Part shown: piece by piece, positions 17,280 through 26,180 of the stretch | How the letters are laid out: every line of letters starts with the position of its first letter | How positions within the stretch are numbered: the stretch's first letter is position 1 | Assembly: GCF_009296265.1 (NCBI RefSeq) | Contig: NZ_WBJS01000004.1 | Span: 248,001 to 312,000 of the forward strand | Direction of reading: 5' to 3' | Source of the DNA: Thioclava sp. JE_KL1 | GTDB taxonomy: Bacteria > Pseudomonadota > Alphaproteobacteria > Rhodobacterales > Rhodobacteraceae | DNA length: 64,000 nt | Made by a program: the position numbers and the translations under genes | Notes under the pieces: model-generated | The model's database searches: none | What the model saw: only the letters and a program-made list of their open reading frames with translations | What the model was told of the DNA's origin: nothing

Positions 17280-18173
17280 ATGGACATCACCGAACAGCTC
17301 CGCGCCTTCGTCGCCACCGCCCGTGCGGGCTCTTTCACCGCGGGGGCAGAGCAGCTGGGCATCTCCAATCGGCTCGCCTCGAAATACGTGGCCGAGCTGG
17401 AGGACCGCCTTGGCACGCGACTGCTGCAACGCACGACGCGGCGGATCGGGCTGACGCCCGCGGGCGAGCGTCTGCTGGCCGAGGCGCCAAGCGTGCTCGA
17501 CGGGCTCGACGACCTTCTGGGCGCGGTGTCGGAGCAATCTCGCGGGTTTTCGGGCGTGCTGCGGATCTCCGCGCCGGTCACTTTCGGCGAGGTCTATCTG
17601 GCGGAAATGCTCGCGCGCTTCGCAGCCCCCCACCCCGATCTGGTGATCGACCTGACGCTCTCGGATGCGGCGACCGATCTGGCCGCCGAAGGGATCGACC
17701 TCGCCTTTCGGATCGGGCAGCTGCGCGATCAGGCGCTGCGGGCGCGCAAGCTGGGTGAGATCGGGATGCGCGTCGTGGCCGCGCCCGCCTATCTCGAACG
17801 CGCGGGCCGCCCGGACCAGATCGCCGATCTGGCCGATCACCGCTGCATCCATGACACCAATCACAGCGCAATCCCGCATTGGCGCTATCGCGAGGGTGAA
17901 GAGATCGCCGCCCTGCCCGTCCCCGCGCAGATCCGCGTCAATAGCGGGCGCGCCGCCTGCGAACTTGCGCTGGCGGGGCATGGCATCACCTATGGGCCGG
18001 AATTTGTGCTGGAGCCGGAGATCGTGGCGGGGCGGCTGGTCTCGCTCTTCCCGCCCGAGACGCTGCTGCGTATCCCGCTTCATGCGGTCTATCTCGACGG
18101 GCCGCGCCTGCCGCGAAAGCTGCGCGCGCTGATCGATTTCGCCTATGAGGATACGCGCGGCCTCAGGGGCTGA
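17280..18173 (+). CDS. LysR family transcriptional regulator
   Basis: A 297-aa LTTR: an N-terminal winged helix-turn-helix (about residues 1-60, with FTAGAEQLGISNRLASKYVAELE-type recognition helix and RTTRRIGLTPAG wing) and a periplasmic-binding-like effector domain (about 88-290). It is transcribed divergently from doxX-VOC and is probably their regulator. Relatives of this type often respond to aldehydes or quinones, but the effector cannot be inferred. It ends 5 bases from the convergent membrane LuxR-type gene. Confidence 0.9.
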   Translation: MDITEQLRAFVATARAGSFTAGAEQLGISNRLASKYVAELEDRLGTRLLQRTTRRIGLTPAGERLLAEAPSVLDGLDDLLGAVSEQSRGFSGVLRISAPVTFGEVYLAEMLARFAAPHPDLVIDLTLSDAATDLAAEGIDLAFRIGQLRDQALRARKLGEIGMRVVAAPAYLERAGRPDQIADLADHRCIHDTNHSAIPHWRYREGEEIAALPVPAQIRVNSGRAACELALAGHGITYGPEFVLEPEIVAGRLVSLFPPETLLRIPLHAVYLDGPRLPRKLRALIDFAYEDTRGLRG

Positions 18174-18177
18174 CCGC

Positions 18178-18735
18178 TCAACCCTTGGCCACCGCCGTCA
18201 CACCGCGCTTCGTCGCCGTGTCTTCGCGCTGCGCCGCCTCGGCGCGCTGGTCCATCATGTCTTCGACGAAAAGGCTCAGAAGCGCGCCGCGCCCGTTCAC
18301 CCCCGCTTTACGGTAGATCGCGGCGCTTTGTGCCTTCGCGGTGCCCTCGGAGGTCTCGCGGAGCGCTGCGATCTCCGCCGTGCTCAGCCCCTTGATCGCA
18401 AAAAGCGCGACCTCACGCTCTGCCGCCGTGAGGCCCCAGTCGGAGAAACGCTCTTCCAGCAGGTCCTCGAAAGCCGAGGTCGCCCGGCGTAGACGCGCCT
18501 TCGCCCGTGCCCCCTCACGCAGCGCACCTGCCAAGGCGAAGGCGCCAAGCGCGAGCCCCAGAATGAGGCCAAGCGCCGCTCCGAGTTCGAGGATTTCGCG
18601 GTTCTGCCAGCTGATCGGCGCGGGATAGAGGCCAAAGACCGAGAGCAGGATATCGGAGATGAAAAACAGCGCGCAGACCGCCTGAAACAGCAAGATCGCC
18701 CCGACAAGCACCGCACGGCGCAGCCGCGACGTCAT
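18178..18735 (-). CDS. membrane-anchored LuxR-type HTH regulator
   Basis: A 185-aa protein with two N-terminal membrane helices (about residues 8-33 and 48-72), a short basic linker, and a C-terminal GerE/LuxR helix-turn-helix (about 100-165: LTAAEREVALFAIKGLSTAEIA then TSEGTAKAQSAAIYRKAGV). There is no receiver or autoinducer domain, so the membrane part must be the sensor or tether. It is the third gene of a unit with two secreted PepSY-like proteins, which makes these candidate ligands or targets. The DNA target is unknown. Confidence 0.8.
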   Translation of the reverse strand: MTSRLRRAVLVGAILLFQAVCALFFISDILLSVFGLYPAPISWQNREILELGAALGLILGLALGAFALAGALREGARAKARLRRATSAFEDLLEERFSDWGLTAAEREVALFAIKGLSTAEIAALRETSEGTAKAQSAAIYRKAGVNGRGALLSLFVEDMMDQRAEAAQREDTATKRGVTAVAKG

Positions 18736-18765
18736 AGCGCCGCTCCCGCCGGTCGGTCCGAGGCG

Positions 18766-19290
18766 TCAATCATCGCCGCTTTCCCCGCCGCCATCGTCGC
18801 CGCCACCGCTGTCGCCGCCGCCACCACCGCTACTGTCGCTGTCGCTGCTGTCATGGCTTCCGCCATCGTCGCTGCCCGACGCGCTACTGCTATCGTCCGA
18901 GGAATCGTCGGAGGAGTCGTGATCGGACGAGTCGCTATCGGAGGTCGTCGTTGTGCGGTCGGAGGTGGACGTCCCGGAATAGCTCCCCGAGGCGGTGCCG
19001 CCCAGAGGGCTATTGTTCAGGATCGGCGTACGGCTGGAGCGCGACAGGTCGCGCAGAATCTCGCCGCTGCGCGGATCGAGGACGATTTCGCGCTCGACGC
19101 CTTTGCGCGTGCCAGTGATGCGCACGCGGCCCAGCAAGGTCCGGTGCACGTCGATATTCTGGTAGCCGTAGGATTTGAGCTGCCGGGTGACCGCTTCGCT
19201 CGCGGTCTCGGCCCGCGCGAGCCCTGGCGCCACGGGCACGCTCAGCGCGCCGATCAACGCGGCTATCGCCAGATCTCTGCGCAGTCTCAT
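18766..19290 (-). CDS. secreted PepSY-like protein with Ser/Asp/Gly-rich tail
   Basis: ATG 19290 is chosen over 19323 because CGGGAGGAG precedes it and the product opens with a clear signal peptide ending at about residue 27 (ARA/E). A small PepSY-like module follows (about 30-80: helix with LKSYGY, strands, and IVLDPRSGEIL). The last 85 residues are low-complexity Ser, Asp, Gly and Thr with some His, strongly acidic. Such tails can bind divalent cations or stay disordered. It is a paralogue of the next gene upstream. Function unknown. Confidence 0.75.
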   Translation of the reverse strand: MRLRRDLAIAALIGALSVPVAPGLARAETASEAVTRQLKSYGYQNIDVHRTLLGRVRITGTRKGVEREIVLDPRSGEILRDLSRSSRTPILNNSPLGGTASGSYSGTSTSDRTTTTSDSDSSDHDSSDDSSDDSSSASGSDDGGSHDSSDSDSSGGGGGDSGGGDDGGGESGDD

Positions 19291-19372
19291 CGGCAAAACT
19301 CCTCCCGCGCGCGAACGCGGCATTTCAGAGGATTATGCCCGGCGCACATGGCACCGGGCAAGTCCGTTCGGA

Positions 19373-19906
19373 TCAGTCGTCGTCGCCGCCGTCGTCGCCG
19401 CCGCTGTCATGCGACCCGCCGCCGTCGGAACCACTGTCGTGCGAACCGCCATCGTCAGAGCCGCTCTCATGCGAGCCGCCGTCATCCGAGCCGTGATCGG
19501 AATCGGACGTGGTGTGGTCGTCGTCGTGGCTGTCATCCATGTGATCGCCGCTGCCCGAATGGTCGTCGCCGTGATCGTCCATATGGTCGTCGTCGCTGCC
19601 GTCGTAGAAATCTTCCGACTGCTGACGGACGCTGACGCCCTGCGTCATGTCATAGCCGGCGCGCGTCCGCGACATTTCCTGCTTCTGGATCTTGCCGGTG
19701 GCGCGGTCGTAGACCACTTCGATCTTGGTGCCGTTCGGGTTGTAACCCTCGGCCTTCACCTGCGTCGGGCCGACCTTGATCTCGACATTGGTGAAGCCAT
19801 TGGCCTGCAGATCGGCAGCGATACCGTCCGTGGACACTTCAGCCTGTGCCATATGCGCCGAGACCGCGAGAGCCGCCAGCGCGGCGAGGGTGGATTTCAT
19901 TTTCAT
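19373..19906 (-). CDS. secreted PepSY-like protein with Asp/His/Ser/Gly repeat tail
   Basis: A 177-aa protein with a signal peptide (cleavage near residue 22, AQA/E) and a PepSY-like domain (about 23-90: LQANGFTNVEIKVG, then IEVVYDRATGKI). The C-terminal half is built of short repeats such as GGSHDSGSD and DDHMDDHGDD. The His-Asp clusters suggest Ca, Zn or Ni binding in the periplasm, an inference. It is the first gene of the three-gene unit ending in the membrane LuxR-type regulator. AGGAG lies just upstream of the start. Confidence 0.78.
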   Translation of the reverse strand: MKMKSTLAALAALAVSAHMAQAEVSTDGIAADLQANGFTNVEIKVGPTQVKAEGYNPNGTKIEVVYDRATGKIQKQEMSRTRAGYDMTQGVSVRQQSEDFYDGSDDDHMDDHGDDHSGSGDHMDDSHDDDHTTSDSDHGSDDGGSHESGSDDGGSHDSGSDGGGSHDSGGDDGGDDD

Positions 19907-19927
19907 CTTCTATCTCCTCCGGAACAA

Positions 19928-19973
19928 TTGTCCGCCGCGGGCTGCGACGTCGGAGCAAAGGGTCGGCGGACAA
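19928..19973. promoter_or_regulatory. inverted repeat upstream of the PepSY-like unit
   Basis: TTGTCCGCCG (19928-19937) is repeated inverted as CGGCGGACAA (19964-19973) with a 26-base spacer, in the 5' region of the PepSY-like gene. It could be a regulator-binding dyad or an RNA structure of the leader; it is a candidate site for the LuxR-type protein of the same unit. Confidence 0.4.
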
Positions 19974-20012
19974 CGCCCGCCGGTCCATTGCCAATTGGGT
20001 TATGGAGGAGCA

Positions 20013-20049
20013 ATAAACCTCAGGTTGTACGCCGTAAACCTGAGTTTAT
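20013..20049 (-). terminator. stem-loop at the trpB stop codon
   Basis: ATAAACCTCAGGTT (20013-20026) pairs with AACCTGAGTTTAT (20037-20049), 13 bp with one bulged C. The arm includes the trpB TAA (20048-20046), and T-rich sequence follows on the minus strand. It is probably the trpB terminator. Confidence 0.65.
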
Positions 20050-21278
20050 GCGTCCATGTCGAATCCGAGATGCTTCGCGACCGCGAAAATGTCCTTATCG
20101 CCGCGCCCGCACATGTTCATCACGATGATATGGTCCTTGGGCAGATCGGGCGCGATCTTCATCACATGGGCCAGCGCGTGCGACGGCTCGAGCGCGGGGA
20201 TGATCCCTTCGAGACGGCAGGAGAACTGGAACGCCTCCAGCGCCTCCTTGTCGGTGATGTTCACATATTCCGCGCGGCCGGTGTCATGCAGCCAGCTATG
20301 CTCCGGCCCGATGCCCGGATAGTCGAGCCCGGCCGAGATCGAATGCCCTTCGAGGATCTGCCCGTCCTCGTCTTGCAGCAGATAGGTCCGGTTGCCATGC
20401 AGCACGCCTGGACGCCCGCCGGTGAGCGAGGCGCAATGCTCCATCTTCTCGTCGACGCCATGACCGCCAGCTTCGACGCCGATGATGCGCACCGATTTGT
20501 CGTCGAGGAACGGATGGAACAGGCCCATCGCGTTCGAGCCCCCGCCGATCGCCGCGATCACGGTATCGGGCAGACGGCCCTCGCCTTCCTGCTCTTCAAG
20601 CTGCCAGCGCACTTCCTTGCCGATGACAGATTGGAAATCGCGGACCATCGCCGGATAGGGATGCGGCCCCGCCACCGTGCCGATGCAATAGAACGTGTCG
20701 CGCACATTGGTCACCCAGTCGCGCAGCGCGTCGTTCATCGCGTCCTTCAGCGTGCCGCGGCCCGATTTGACCGGGACGACTTCGGCGCCCAGCAGGCGCA
20801 TCCGGAAGACGTTCGGCGCCTGACGCTCGACGTCCGTGGCGCCCATATAGACCACGCATTTGAGGCCGAACTTCGCGCAGACGGTCGCGGTGGCCACGCC
20901 ATGCTGGCCAGCGCCGGTCTCGGCGATGATGCGGGTCTTGCCCATGCGTCGCGCCAGCAGGATCTGCCCCAGCACGTTGTTGATCTTGTGCGCGCCGGTG
21001 TGGTTCAGCTCGTCGCGCTTGAGATAGATTTTCGCGCCGCCCAGCTCTTCGGTGATGCGGGGCGCAAAATACAAGGGCGACGGGCGACCGACATAGTGCT
21101 TCCAGAGATCGTCCATCTCCGCCCAGAAATCGGGATCGGTCTTGGCTTTCTCGTATTCCTCTTCGAGCGAGAGGATCAGCGGCATCAGCGTCTCGGACAC
21201 GAAGCGGCCACCGAAAATGCCGAACCGCCCGTTCTCGTCGGGCACATTCATGAAGGAATTGATCAGATCGTCAGCCAT
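20046..21278 (-). CDS. trpB: tryptophan synthase beta subunit
   Basis: A 410-aa PLP enzyme making tryptophan from indole and serine. The PLP lysine is in HTGAHK (K98), followed by [12 protein letters not shown] and the phosphate-binding GGGSNAMG. Length and order are standard. ATG 21278 is chosen because the N-terminus [14 protein letters not shown] is conserved; the frame further upstream is in the intergenic repeat region. It follows trpF by 113 bases; trpA is not in the window on this side, as a different gene unit lies downstream. Confidence 0.96.
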   Translation of the reverse strand: MADDLINSFMNVPDENGRFGIFGGRFVSETLMPLILSLEEEYEKAKTDPDFWAEMDDLWKHYVGRPSPLYFAPRITEELGGAKIYLKRDELNHTGAHKINNVLGQILLARRMGKTRIIAETGAGQHGVATATVCAKFGLKCVVYMGATDVERQAPNVFRMRLLGAEVVPVKSGRGTLKDAMNDALRDWVTNVRDTFYCIGTVAGPHPYPAMVRDFQSVIGKEVRWQLEEQEGEGRLPDTVIAAIGGGSNAMGLFHPFLDDKSVRIIGVEAGGHGVDEKMEHCASLTGGRPGVLHGNRTYLLQDEDGQILEGHSISAGLDYPGIGPEHSWLHDTGRAEYVNITDKEALEAFQFSCRLEGIIPALEPSHALAHVMKIAPDLPKDHIIVMNMCGRGDKDIFAVAKHLGFDMDA

Positions 21279-21391
21279 GGCACACCTCGCGCTATTCGTG
21301 AGGATCGGTCTAGCGTCAAAGCGGGGCGAGATAAATCCCCGCCCCGGCATCTGGCTAAAAATACTCGCGTCTGCGTGGGGTCCGGCGCCGC

Positions 21392-22072
21392 TCAGGCCGC
21401 GCCCTGACGGGCCGCCTGAATGAACGCGCGGATTTTCTCGGGGTCTTTGACGCCCGGCGCGCTCTCCACGCCCGAGGAGACATCGACCTGCCGCGCGCCG
21501 GTCAGCAGGATCGCCTCGGCCACATTGTCCGGCGTCAGCCCCCCGGCCAGCATCCAAGGCTTCTCCCAGGTGCGCCCGGCGATCAGCCGCCAGTCGAAGG
21601 AAAGCCCGTTGCCGCCCGGAAGCTCCGCCTCTTTCGGCGGCTTGGCGTCGAGCAGGATCTGGTCGGCCACTGCCTCATACTCCGCGATCTTCGGAAGATC
21701 GGCGGCATCGGCCACGCCGACGGCCTTCATCACCGGCAGACCGAACTTGGTGCGGATTTCCGTCACGCGCTCAGGCGTCTCCGAACCGTGAAGCTGGATC
21801 ATGTCGAGCGGCACGGCGTCGGTGATCTCGGTGAGCAGCTCGTCGCTCGGGTTCACCACCAGACCGACCTTGGCGATGCCGGGCTCGACCTCCTGGGCCA
21901 GCGCGCGCGCCTCGGCGATTTCCAGATGGCGCGGGGATTTGGCGAAGAAGACGAAGCCCACATACCGCGCGCCCGCCTCGACGGCGGCGGCGATATCCTC
22001 GGCCTTGCGCAGCCCGCAAATCTTGACGCGGGCGAGACCCTGCGCATTGCGGTCTATGGCAACGGTGGGCAT
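21392..22072 (-). CDS. trpF: phosphoribosylanthranilate isomerase
   Basis: A 226-aa TIM-barrel isomerase of tryptophan synthesis: [10 protein letters not shown] near the start carries the catalytic Cys, then [25 protein letters not shown] and the C-terminal [10 protein letters not shown] and VDVSSGVES phosphate-binding loops. It starts two bases from the end of lapA on the same strand. The ihfB-lapA-trpF-trpB order is common in Rhodobacteraceae. Confidence 0.95.
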   Translation of the reverse strand: MPTVAIDRNAQGLARVKICGLRKAEDIAAAVEAGARYVGFVFFAKSPRHLEIAEARALAQEVEPGIAKVGLVVNPSDELLTEITDAVPLDMIQLHGSETPERVTEIRTKFGLPVMKAVGVADAADLPKIAEYEAVADQILLDAKPPKEAELPGGNGLSFDWRLIAGRTWEKPWMLAGGLTPDNVAEAILLTGARQVDVSSGVESAPGVKDPEKIRAFIQAARQGAA

Positions 22073-22073
22073 C

Positions 22074-22430
22074 TCAGCGCGAGGGCTGTTCGAGCAGCGC
22101 CAGCACGTCGTCCTTCGGGCCGGTCTTGTCGTGGCGCAGCGTCTGAACTTCAGCTTCGAGCTTGCGCGCCTTGCGGTCCGACTGGCGGGCATTGCGGCGC
22201 AGACGCGACTCGCGCGCCCATTCCCAGACGAAGCCGATCAGAAGGCCCAGCAGGACGCCCGCGAGGATCACGAGGAACAACGGCACCTGAACCGCCCAGT
22301 CCCAGCCAAGGAAGCTGCCCGCCTCGAGCGGCAGCACCCGCAGCGTGACGATTTGACGATTGGCCAGCGCCAGCCCGATCAGGACCACGGCGAGCAGACC
22401 GAGAAACAGCAGCCGAAGCGCTCGAATCAT
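22074..22430 (-). CDS. lapA: LapA family (DUF1049) membrane protein
   Basis: A 118-aa protein with two membrane helices (about residues 3-24 and 46-70) enclosing a short periplasmic [13 protein letters not shown] segment, followed by a cytosolic basic coiled coil (about 72-105). This is the lipopolysaccharide assembly protein A fold; in enterobacteria LapA acts with LapB to control LpxC turnover. It lacks an adjacent lapB. Placement directly after ihfB is standard in this group. Confidence 0.9.
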   Translation of the reverse strand: MIRALRLLFLGLLAVVLIGLALANRQIVTLRVLPLEAGSFLGWDWAVQVPLFLVILAGVLLGLLIGFVWEWARESRLRRNARQSDRKARKLEAEVQTLRHDKTGPKDDVLALLEQPSR

Positions 22431-22436
22431 TAGCTC

Positions 22437-22724
22437 TTATTCCTCTTTCCCGTTCAGCCGGTCGCGCAGCAGCTTACCGGTCTTGAAGAAGGGTACGTGT
22501 TTTTCCTCGACCTCAACCGCTTCGCCGGTGCGCGGGTTCCGACCGGTGCGCGCGTCGCGCTTCTTGACGGAAAAGGCCCCGAACCCACGAAGCTCGACGC
22601 GGTCGCCCGAGGCCAGCGCCTCGGTGATCTCGTCGAAGATCGTATTTACGATTTTTTCGACATCCCGCTGGTAGAGATGCGGATTCTCCTCGGCAATCTT
22701 GGTGATCAACTCAGAGCGGATCAT
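22437..22724 (-). CDS. ihfB: integration host factor subunit beta
   Basis: A 95-aa HU/IHF-fold DNA-bending protein. It starts MIRSELI, has [22 protein letters not shown] with the beta-arm Pro, and ends [12 protein letters not shown], all matching IhfB rather than HU. ATG 22724 is favoured over an ATG at 22742 by GGGGGAGA placed just upstream and by the family length (94-95). It is probably expressed with lapA and trpF. Confidence 0.95.
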   Translation of the reverse strand: MIRSELITKIAEENPHLYQRDVEKIVNTIFDEITEALASGDRVELRGFGAFSVKKRDARTGRNPRTGEAVEVEEKHVPFFKTGKLLRDRLNGKEE

Positions 22725-23026
22725 CTTGTTATCTCCCCCCACGGGCTTGGCCGGGTGTCCCCCCGGCTCTTACATGCGTCATTTCCCAATTATAGGACCA
22801 ATCGTTGCAGCGCGGAACAGCAAAGACCCGGAAAATCCACGTAAAATCGAGCCCCTAGCGGTCTGCCGCCGACGGAAGCGCCTTCGCAAACGCAGAAATT
22901 CAGCGCTTCGCCCGCCCACGCGTCACCCGTTGCGCGAATCGTCGTCGCAGATCGCCAAGCTTTTGCGGAACGAAAAAGGCCCCGCCAAACGGCGGGGCCT
23001 CTCGTTGAGCCAAGCGGCTCGATCTC
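22725..23026. other. 302-base intergenic region between rpsA and ihfB
   Basis: This holds the rpsA terminator at 22973-22999 and, closer to ihfB, an AT-richer stretch (about 22785-22850) that probably contains the ihfB promoter. No gene, tRNA or clear regulator site was seen. Short open frames here have no ribosome-binding site. Confidence 0.6.
22973..22999 (-). terminator. rpsA intrinsic terminator
   Basis: GGCCCCGCC (22978-22986), an AAAC loop and GGCGGGGCC (22991-22999) form a 9-bp stem. On the minus strand it is followed by a run of five T (22977-22973). Confidence 0.9.
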
Positions 23027-24706
23027 TTATTGGTCGCCCTTGAGCGCGGCACCCAGGATGTCGCCCAGCGACGCACCCGAGTCCGACGAACCGTACTGTT
23101 CCACGGCTTCTTTCTCTTCAGCGATCTCACGCGCCTTGATCGACACACCCAGCTTGCGGGTCTTGGAGTCGACGTTGGTCACGCGGACATCGACGTGATC
23201 GCCAACCTGGAAGCGCTCGGGGCGCTGGTCGGCACGATCGCGGGCGAGGTCCGAACGGCGGATGAACGACTTCATGCCGTTGTATTCCACCTCGACGCCA
23301 CCGTCTTCGATCGCGGTCACGGTCACGGTCACGATCGAACCACGCTTCACGCCGTCAACGGCATCGGAGAACGTGTCGGCGTCGAGCGCCTTGATCGAGA
23401 GCGAGATACGCTCCTTGTCGGTGTCCACTTCGGTGACAGCGGCCTTGACCATGTCGCCTTTGCGGTAGTCCTGGATCGCATCCTCGCCACGCTGTTCCCA
23501 GCTGAGGTCCGAGAGGTGCACCATGCCGTCGATGTCGTTCTCGAGGCCAACGAACAGACCGAATTCGGTGATGTTCTTGACTTCGCCTTCGATGACGGTG
23601 CCAACCGGGTGGGTCTCTGCGAAGACTTCCCACGGGTTGCGCATGGTCTGCTTGAGGCCAAGCGAGACGCGGCGCTTCGCGGTGTCGATCTCGAGGACCA
23701 TGACGTCGACTTCCTGGCTCGTCGAGACGATCTTGCCGGGGTGGACGTTCTTCTTGGTCCAGGACATCTCGGACACGTGCACGAGACCTTCGACACCCGG
23801 CTCCAGCTCGACGAACGCGCCGTAGTCGGTGATGTTGGTCACGCGGCCGGTGTGGACCGAACCCAGAGCGAACTTCGACTCGACCGAGTCCCACGGATCC
23901 GACTGCAGCTGCTTCATGCCGAGCGAGATGCGGTGGGTTTCCTTGTTGATCTTGACGACCTGGACCTTGACGGTCTCGCCGATCGACAGGATCTCGGACG
24001 GGTGGTTCACGCGGCGCCATGCCATGTCGGTGACGTGCAGCAGACCGTCGACGCCGCCCAGATCAACGAACGCACCGTATTCGGTGATGTTCTTGACCAC
24101 ACCATCGACGACCTGACCTTCGGAGAGGTTCGCGATGACTTCGGCGCGCTGTTCGGCGCGGCTCTCTTCGAGGATCGCACGACGCGAGACAACGATGTTG
24201 CCACGACGACGGTCCATCTTGAGGATTTGGAACGGCTGCTTGAGACCCATGAGCGGGCCAGCGTCGCGCACCGGGCGCACGTCAACTTGCGAGCCGGGCA
24301 GGAACGCGACAGCGCCGCCCAGATCGACGGTGAAGCCGCCTTTGACGCGACCGAAGATGGCGCCTTCGACGCGCTCTTCTTTGGCGTAAGCTGCTTCGAG
24401 ACGATCCCATGCCTCTTCGCGGCGGGCTTTCTCACGCGAGATCACGGCTTCGCCGCGAGCGTTCTCGACACGGTCGAGATACACTTCGACTTCGTCGCCG
24501 ACTTCGATCTGCGGAGCCTCGCCGGGGTTGGCGAATTCTTTGAGTTCGACGCGGCCTTCCATTTTGTAGCCGACATCGATGATGGCCTGGCCCGCCTCGA
24601 TGGCGATGACCTTGCCTTTAACAACCGAACCTTCGTTCGGGGTGTCGATTTCGAGGCTCTCGTTCAGAAGGGCTTCGAATTCGTCCATGGTTGCATTTTG
24701 CGACAT
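23027..24706 (-). CDS. rpsA: 30S ribosomal protein S1
   Basis: A 559-aa protein made of six S1/OB-fold repeats; several repeats show the G-A-F-V-D-L/E-G-x-x-G-L-x-H pattern (for example YGAFVDLGGVDGLLHVTDM and YGAFVELEPGVEGLVHVSEM). It binds mRNA on the small subunit and helps initiate translation of structured messages. Length is normal for alphaproteobacteria. In this genome it is separated from cmk by gpx and a secreted-protein gene, unlike the common cmk-rpsA pair. Confidence 0.97.
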   Translation of the reverse strand: MSQNATMDEFEALLNESLEIDTPNEGSVVKGKVIAIEAGQAIIDVGYKMEGRVELKEFANPGEAPQIEVGDEVEVYLDRVENARGEAVISREKARREEAWDRLEAAYAKEERVEGAIFGRVKGGFTVDLGGAVAFLPGSQVDVRPVRDAGPLMGLKQPFQILKMDRRRGNIVVSRRAILEESRAEQRAEVIANLSEGQVVDGVVKNITEYGAFVDLGGVDGLLHVTDMAWRRVNHPSEILSIGETVKVQVVKINKETHRISLGMKQLQSDPWDSVESKFALGSVHTGRVTNITDYGAFVELEPGVEGLVHVSEMSWTKKNVHPGKIVSTSQEVDVMVLEIDTAKRRVSLGLKQTMRNPWEVFAETHPVGTVIEGEVKNITEFGLFVGLENDIDGMVHLSDLSWEQRGEDAIQDYRKGDMVKAAVTEVDTDKERISLSIKALDADTFSDAVDGVKRGSIVTVTVTAIEDGGVEVEYNGMKSFIRRSDLARDRADQRPERFQVGDHVDVRVTNVDSKTRKLGVSIKAREIAEEKEAVEQYGSSDSGASLGDILGAALKGDQ

Positions 24707-24902
24707 GCGTTCAGATTTTCCTTTTCATCTTCGGTTTTCTGGCCTTGCGGTTGGCTCCGCCGGTCTTTCGTTGGAATGTCTGTGCTGCAATAGCATACGG
24801 GTCGGGTGAGTCCCAACCTGTCTCAGACCGCGCCCATATAGGCGCGATCAGCCAGTATCGCAAGCATTTATTGAGTCATAGACAGGGCGCGAGGCCTTTC
24901 GC

Positions 24903-25508
24903 TCAGCCTCGGCTCGCGGTTGCGAGAGCGGCTTTGACGTCGCCCAGCATCCAGGCCGAAAGGGGCTCTGCGCTGGCGGGATAGGTCGCGATCACCGAGC
25001 CGTCGCGGCCCAGTAGCACCTTGTTGAAGTTCCAGCTCGGCTCGAACCCCTCGGTTTCGCGCATCCAGCGATAGAACGGATGCGCCTGCGGCCCCTTCAC
25101 CTTGGCGAGCTGCGCCATCGGCAATTCGGCCCCGAAGGTCAGCGCGCAATAGCGCTTGGCTTCCTCGGCACTGGAGAGTTCCTGCCGGAAATCGTTCGAC
25201 GGCACGGTGAGGATCACCAGACCCTCGCGGCCATAGGTCTCGGACATTTCCTGCAGCTCGGTGAATTGCGGGGCGAAGCCGCATTTCGAGGCGGTGTTGA
25301 CCACGAGCACAACCTTGCCACGGAAATCGGCGAGCGAGACCGTCTCGCCCTCCACCAGATCGAAGGACAAATCCCCCGGCACTGGCATCGCGGGCCGGGC
25401 TTTCACCGCGATCGGTTCGGGCGTCGCCGCCGGGCCGTCGGCGCGTGCCGGAACGGTCGCAAAGGACACGCATGACAGCATGCAGGCCAAAATCAGGGAC
25501 AAGCGCAT
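24903..25508 (-). CDS. glutathione peroxidase-like protein, exported
   Basis: A 201-aa Gpx-fold peroxidase. The start at 25508 gives a signal peptide (cleavage near residue 23, ARA/D); an in-frame upstream ATG at 25571 would bury it. The redox-active Cys is in NTASKCGFAPQ (C76), followed by LVILTVPSNDF and the WNFNK segment with the catalytic Trp and Asn. It probably reduces peroxides in the periplasm using thioredoxin-like or glutathione donors. Most bacterial Gpx are cytosolic, so export is notable. Confidence 0.88.
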   Translation of the reverse strand: MRLSLILACMLSCVSFATVPARADGPAATPEPIAVKARPAMPVPGDLSFDLVEGETVSLADFRGKVVLVVNTASKCGFAPQFTELQEMSETYGREGLVILTVPSNDFRQELSSAEEAKRYCALTFGAELPMAQLAKVKGPQAHPFYRWMRETEGFEPSWNFNKVLLGRDGSVIATYPASAEPLSAWMLGDVKAALATASRG

Positions 25509-25604
25509 CGGTCCACCCTCGAAATACATCCACCAATACCCAACGCGAGAGTCGGGGAAAAAGTTCACCACTTCGTGAAGATATATTTCACGCGTCCCTT
25601 TTCT

Positions 25605-26171
25605 TCAATCGCAAATGCGGTCGACGCGGCGGTATTTCGGCTCCGGGAACTCCGGTATTTCCATGGGATCACGGGGTTTTACGCCCGGACGCACCGCCTC
25701 CGGCGCGGTGTTCACGCTGTCGAAATCGAGCGCGAGGCGCTGACAGATTCCAAGGCTTTTCTGCCCGATATCGCCGAGATCGCGCAGATCGATCAGATGA
25801 CCGCCCTTCCGCGCGTAGCCGGTCACCCCGAAATCGAGCGGCGGGTCGAGGCGTAGCCTTTCCGTCTCGGGGCCGAACAGCGCAGCGCCGCCCTCCCAGT
25901 CCTTCGCAGGCCCGAGCGCCACCTGCACCTCGAACCGTCCCGGCGGCACCAGCAGGCGAAAGAATTCACCGCCCTGCGCATAGGCGCCCATCACATCCTG
26001 CCCGGTCGTGACATCGCGCAGCACGATATAGAGATCGCGATCCGGGGCGGATTTGATCTGCAGCGGCATGGTGCGCGGCAGGTCGGTCTCGCTCCACAGC
26101 AGGCCCTGCGGGCGCCCCTCGGCAGTGGCCTGCGTTGCAAGAACCAGCGAGAGGAGAACCCAGCGCAGCAT
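25605..26171 (-). CDS. secreted protein of unknown function, 188 aa
   Basis: The product has a signal peptide (cleavage near residue 17, ATA/E) and a mature beta-rich domain (about 25-115) that contains a DLYIVLRDVTTGQDVMGAY-like stretch and a VPPGRFEVQVALG loop. The C-terminal region is Pro-rich, with two Cys (about residues 142 and 187) that might pair. I do not recognise the family. It is 10 bases downstream of cmk and probably co-transcribed. Confidence 0.65.
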   Translation of the reverse strand: MLRWVLLSLVLATQATAEGRPQGLLWSETDLPRTMPLQIKSAPDRDLYIVLRDVTTGQDVMGAYAQGGEFFRLLVPPGRFEVQVALGPAKDWEGGAALFGPETERLRLDPPLDFGVTGYARKGGHLIDLRDLGDIGQKSLGICQRLALDFDSVNTAPEAVRPGVKPRDPMEIPEFPEPKYRRVDRICD

Positions 26172-26180
26172 GCCCGCCCC

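Noticed and set aside
22074-24706. Possible autoregulatory structure of S1 or IHF in the leaders
   Set aside because: No convincing helix set could be traced by eye; only the terminator at 22973-22999 is clear.
23030-24793. Open frame of 587 codons antisense to rpsA
   Set aside because: Complementary shadow of the S1 repeats; no protein family features.
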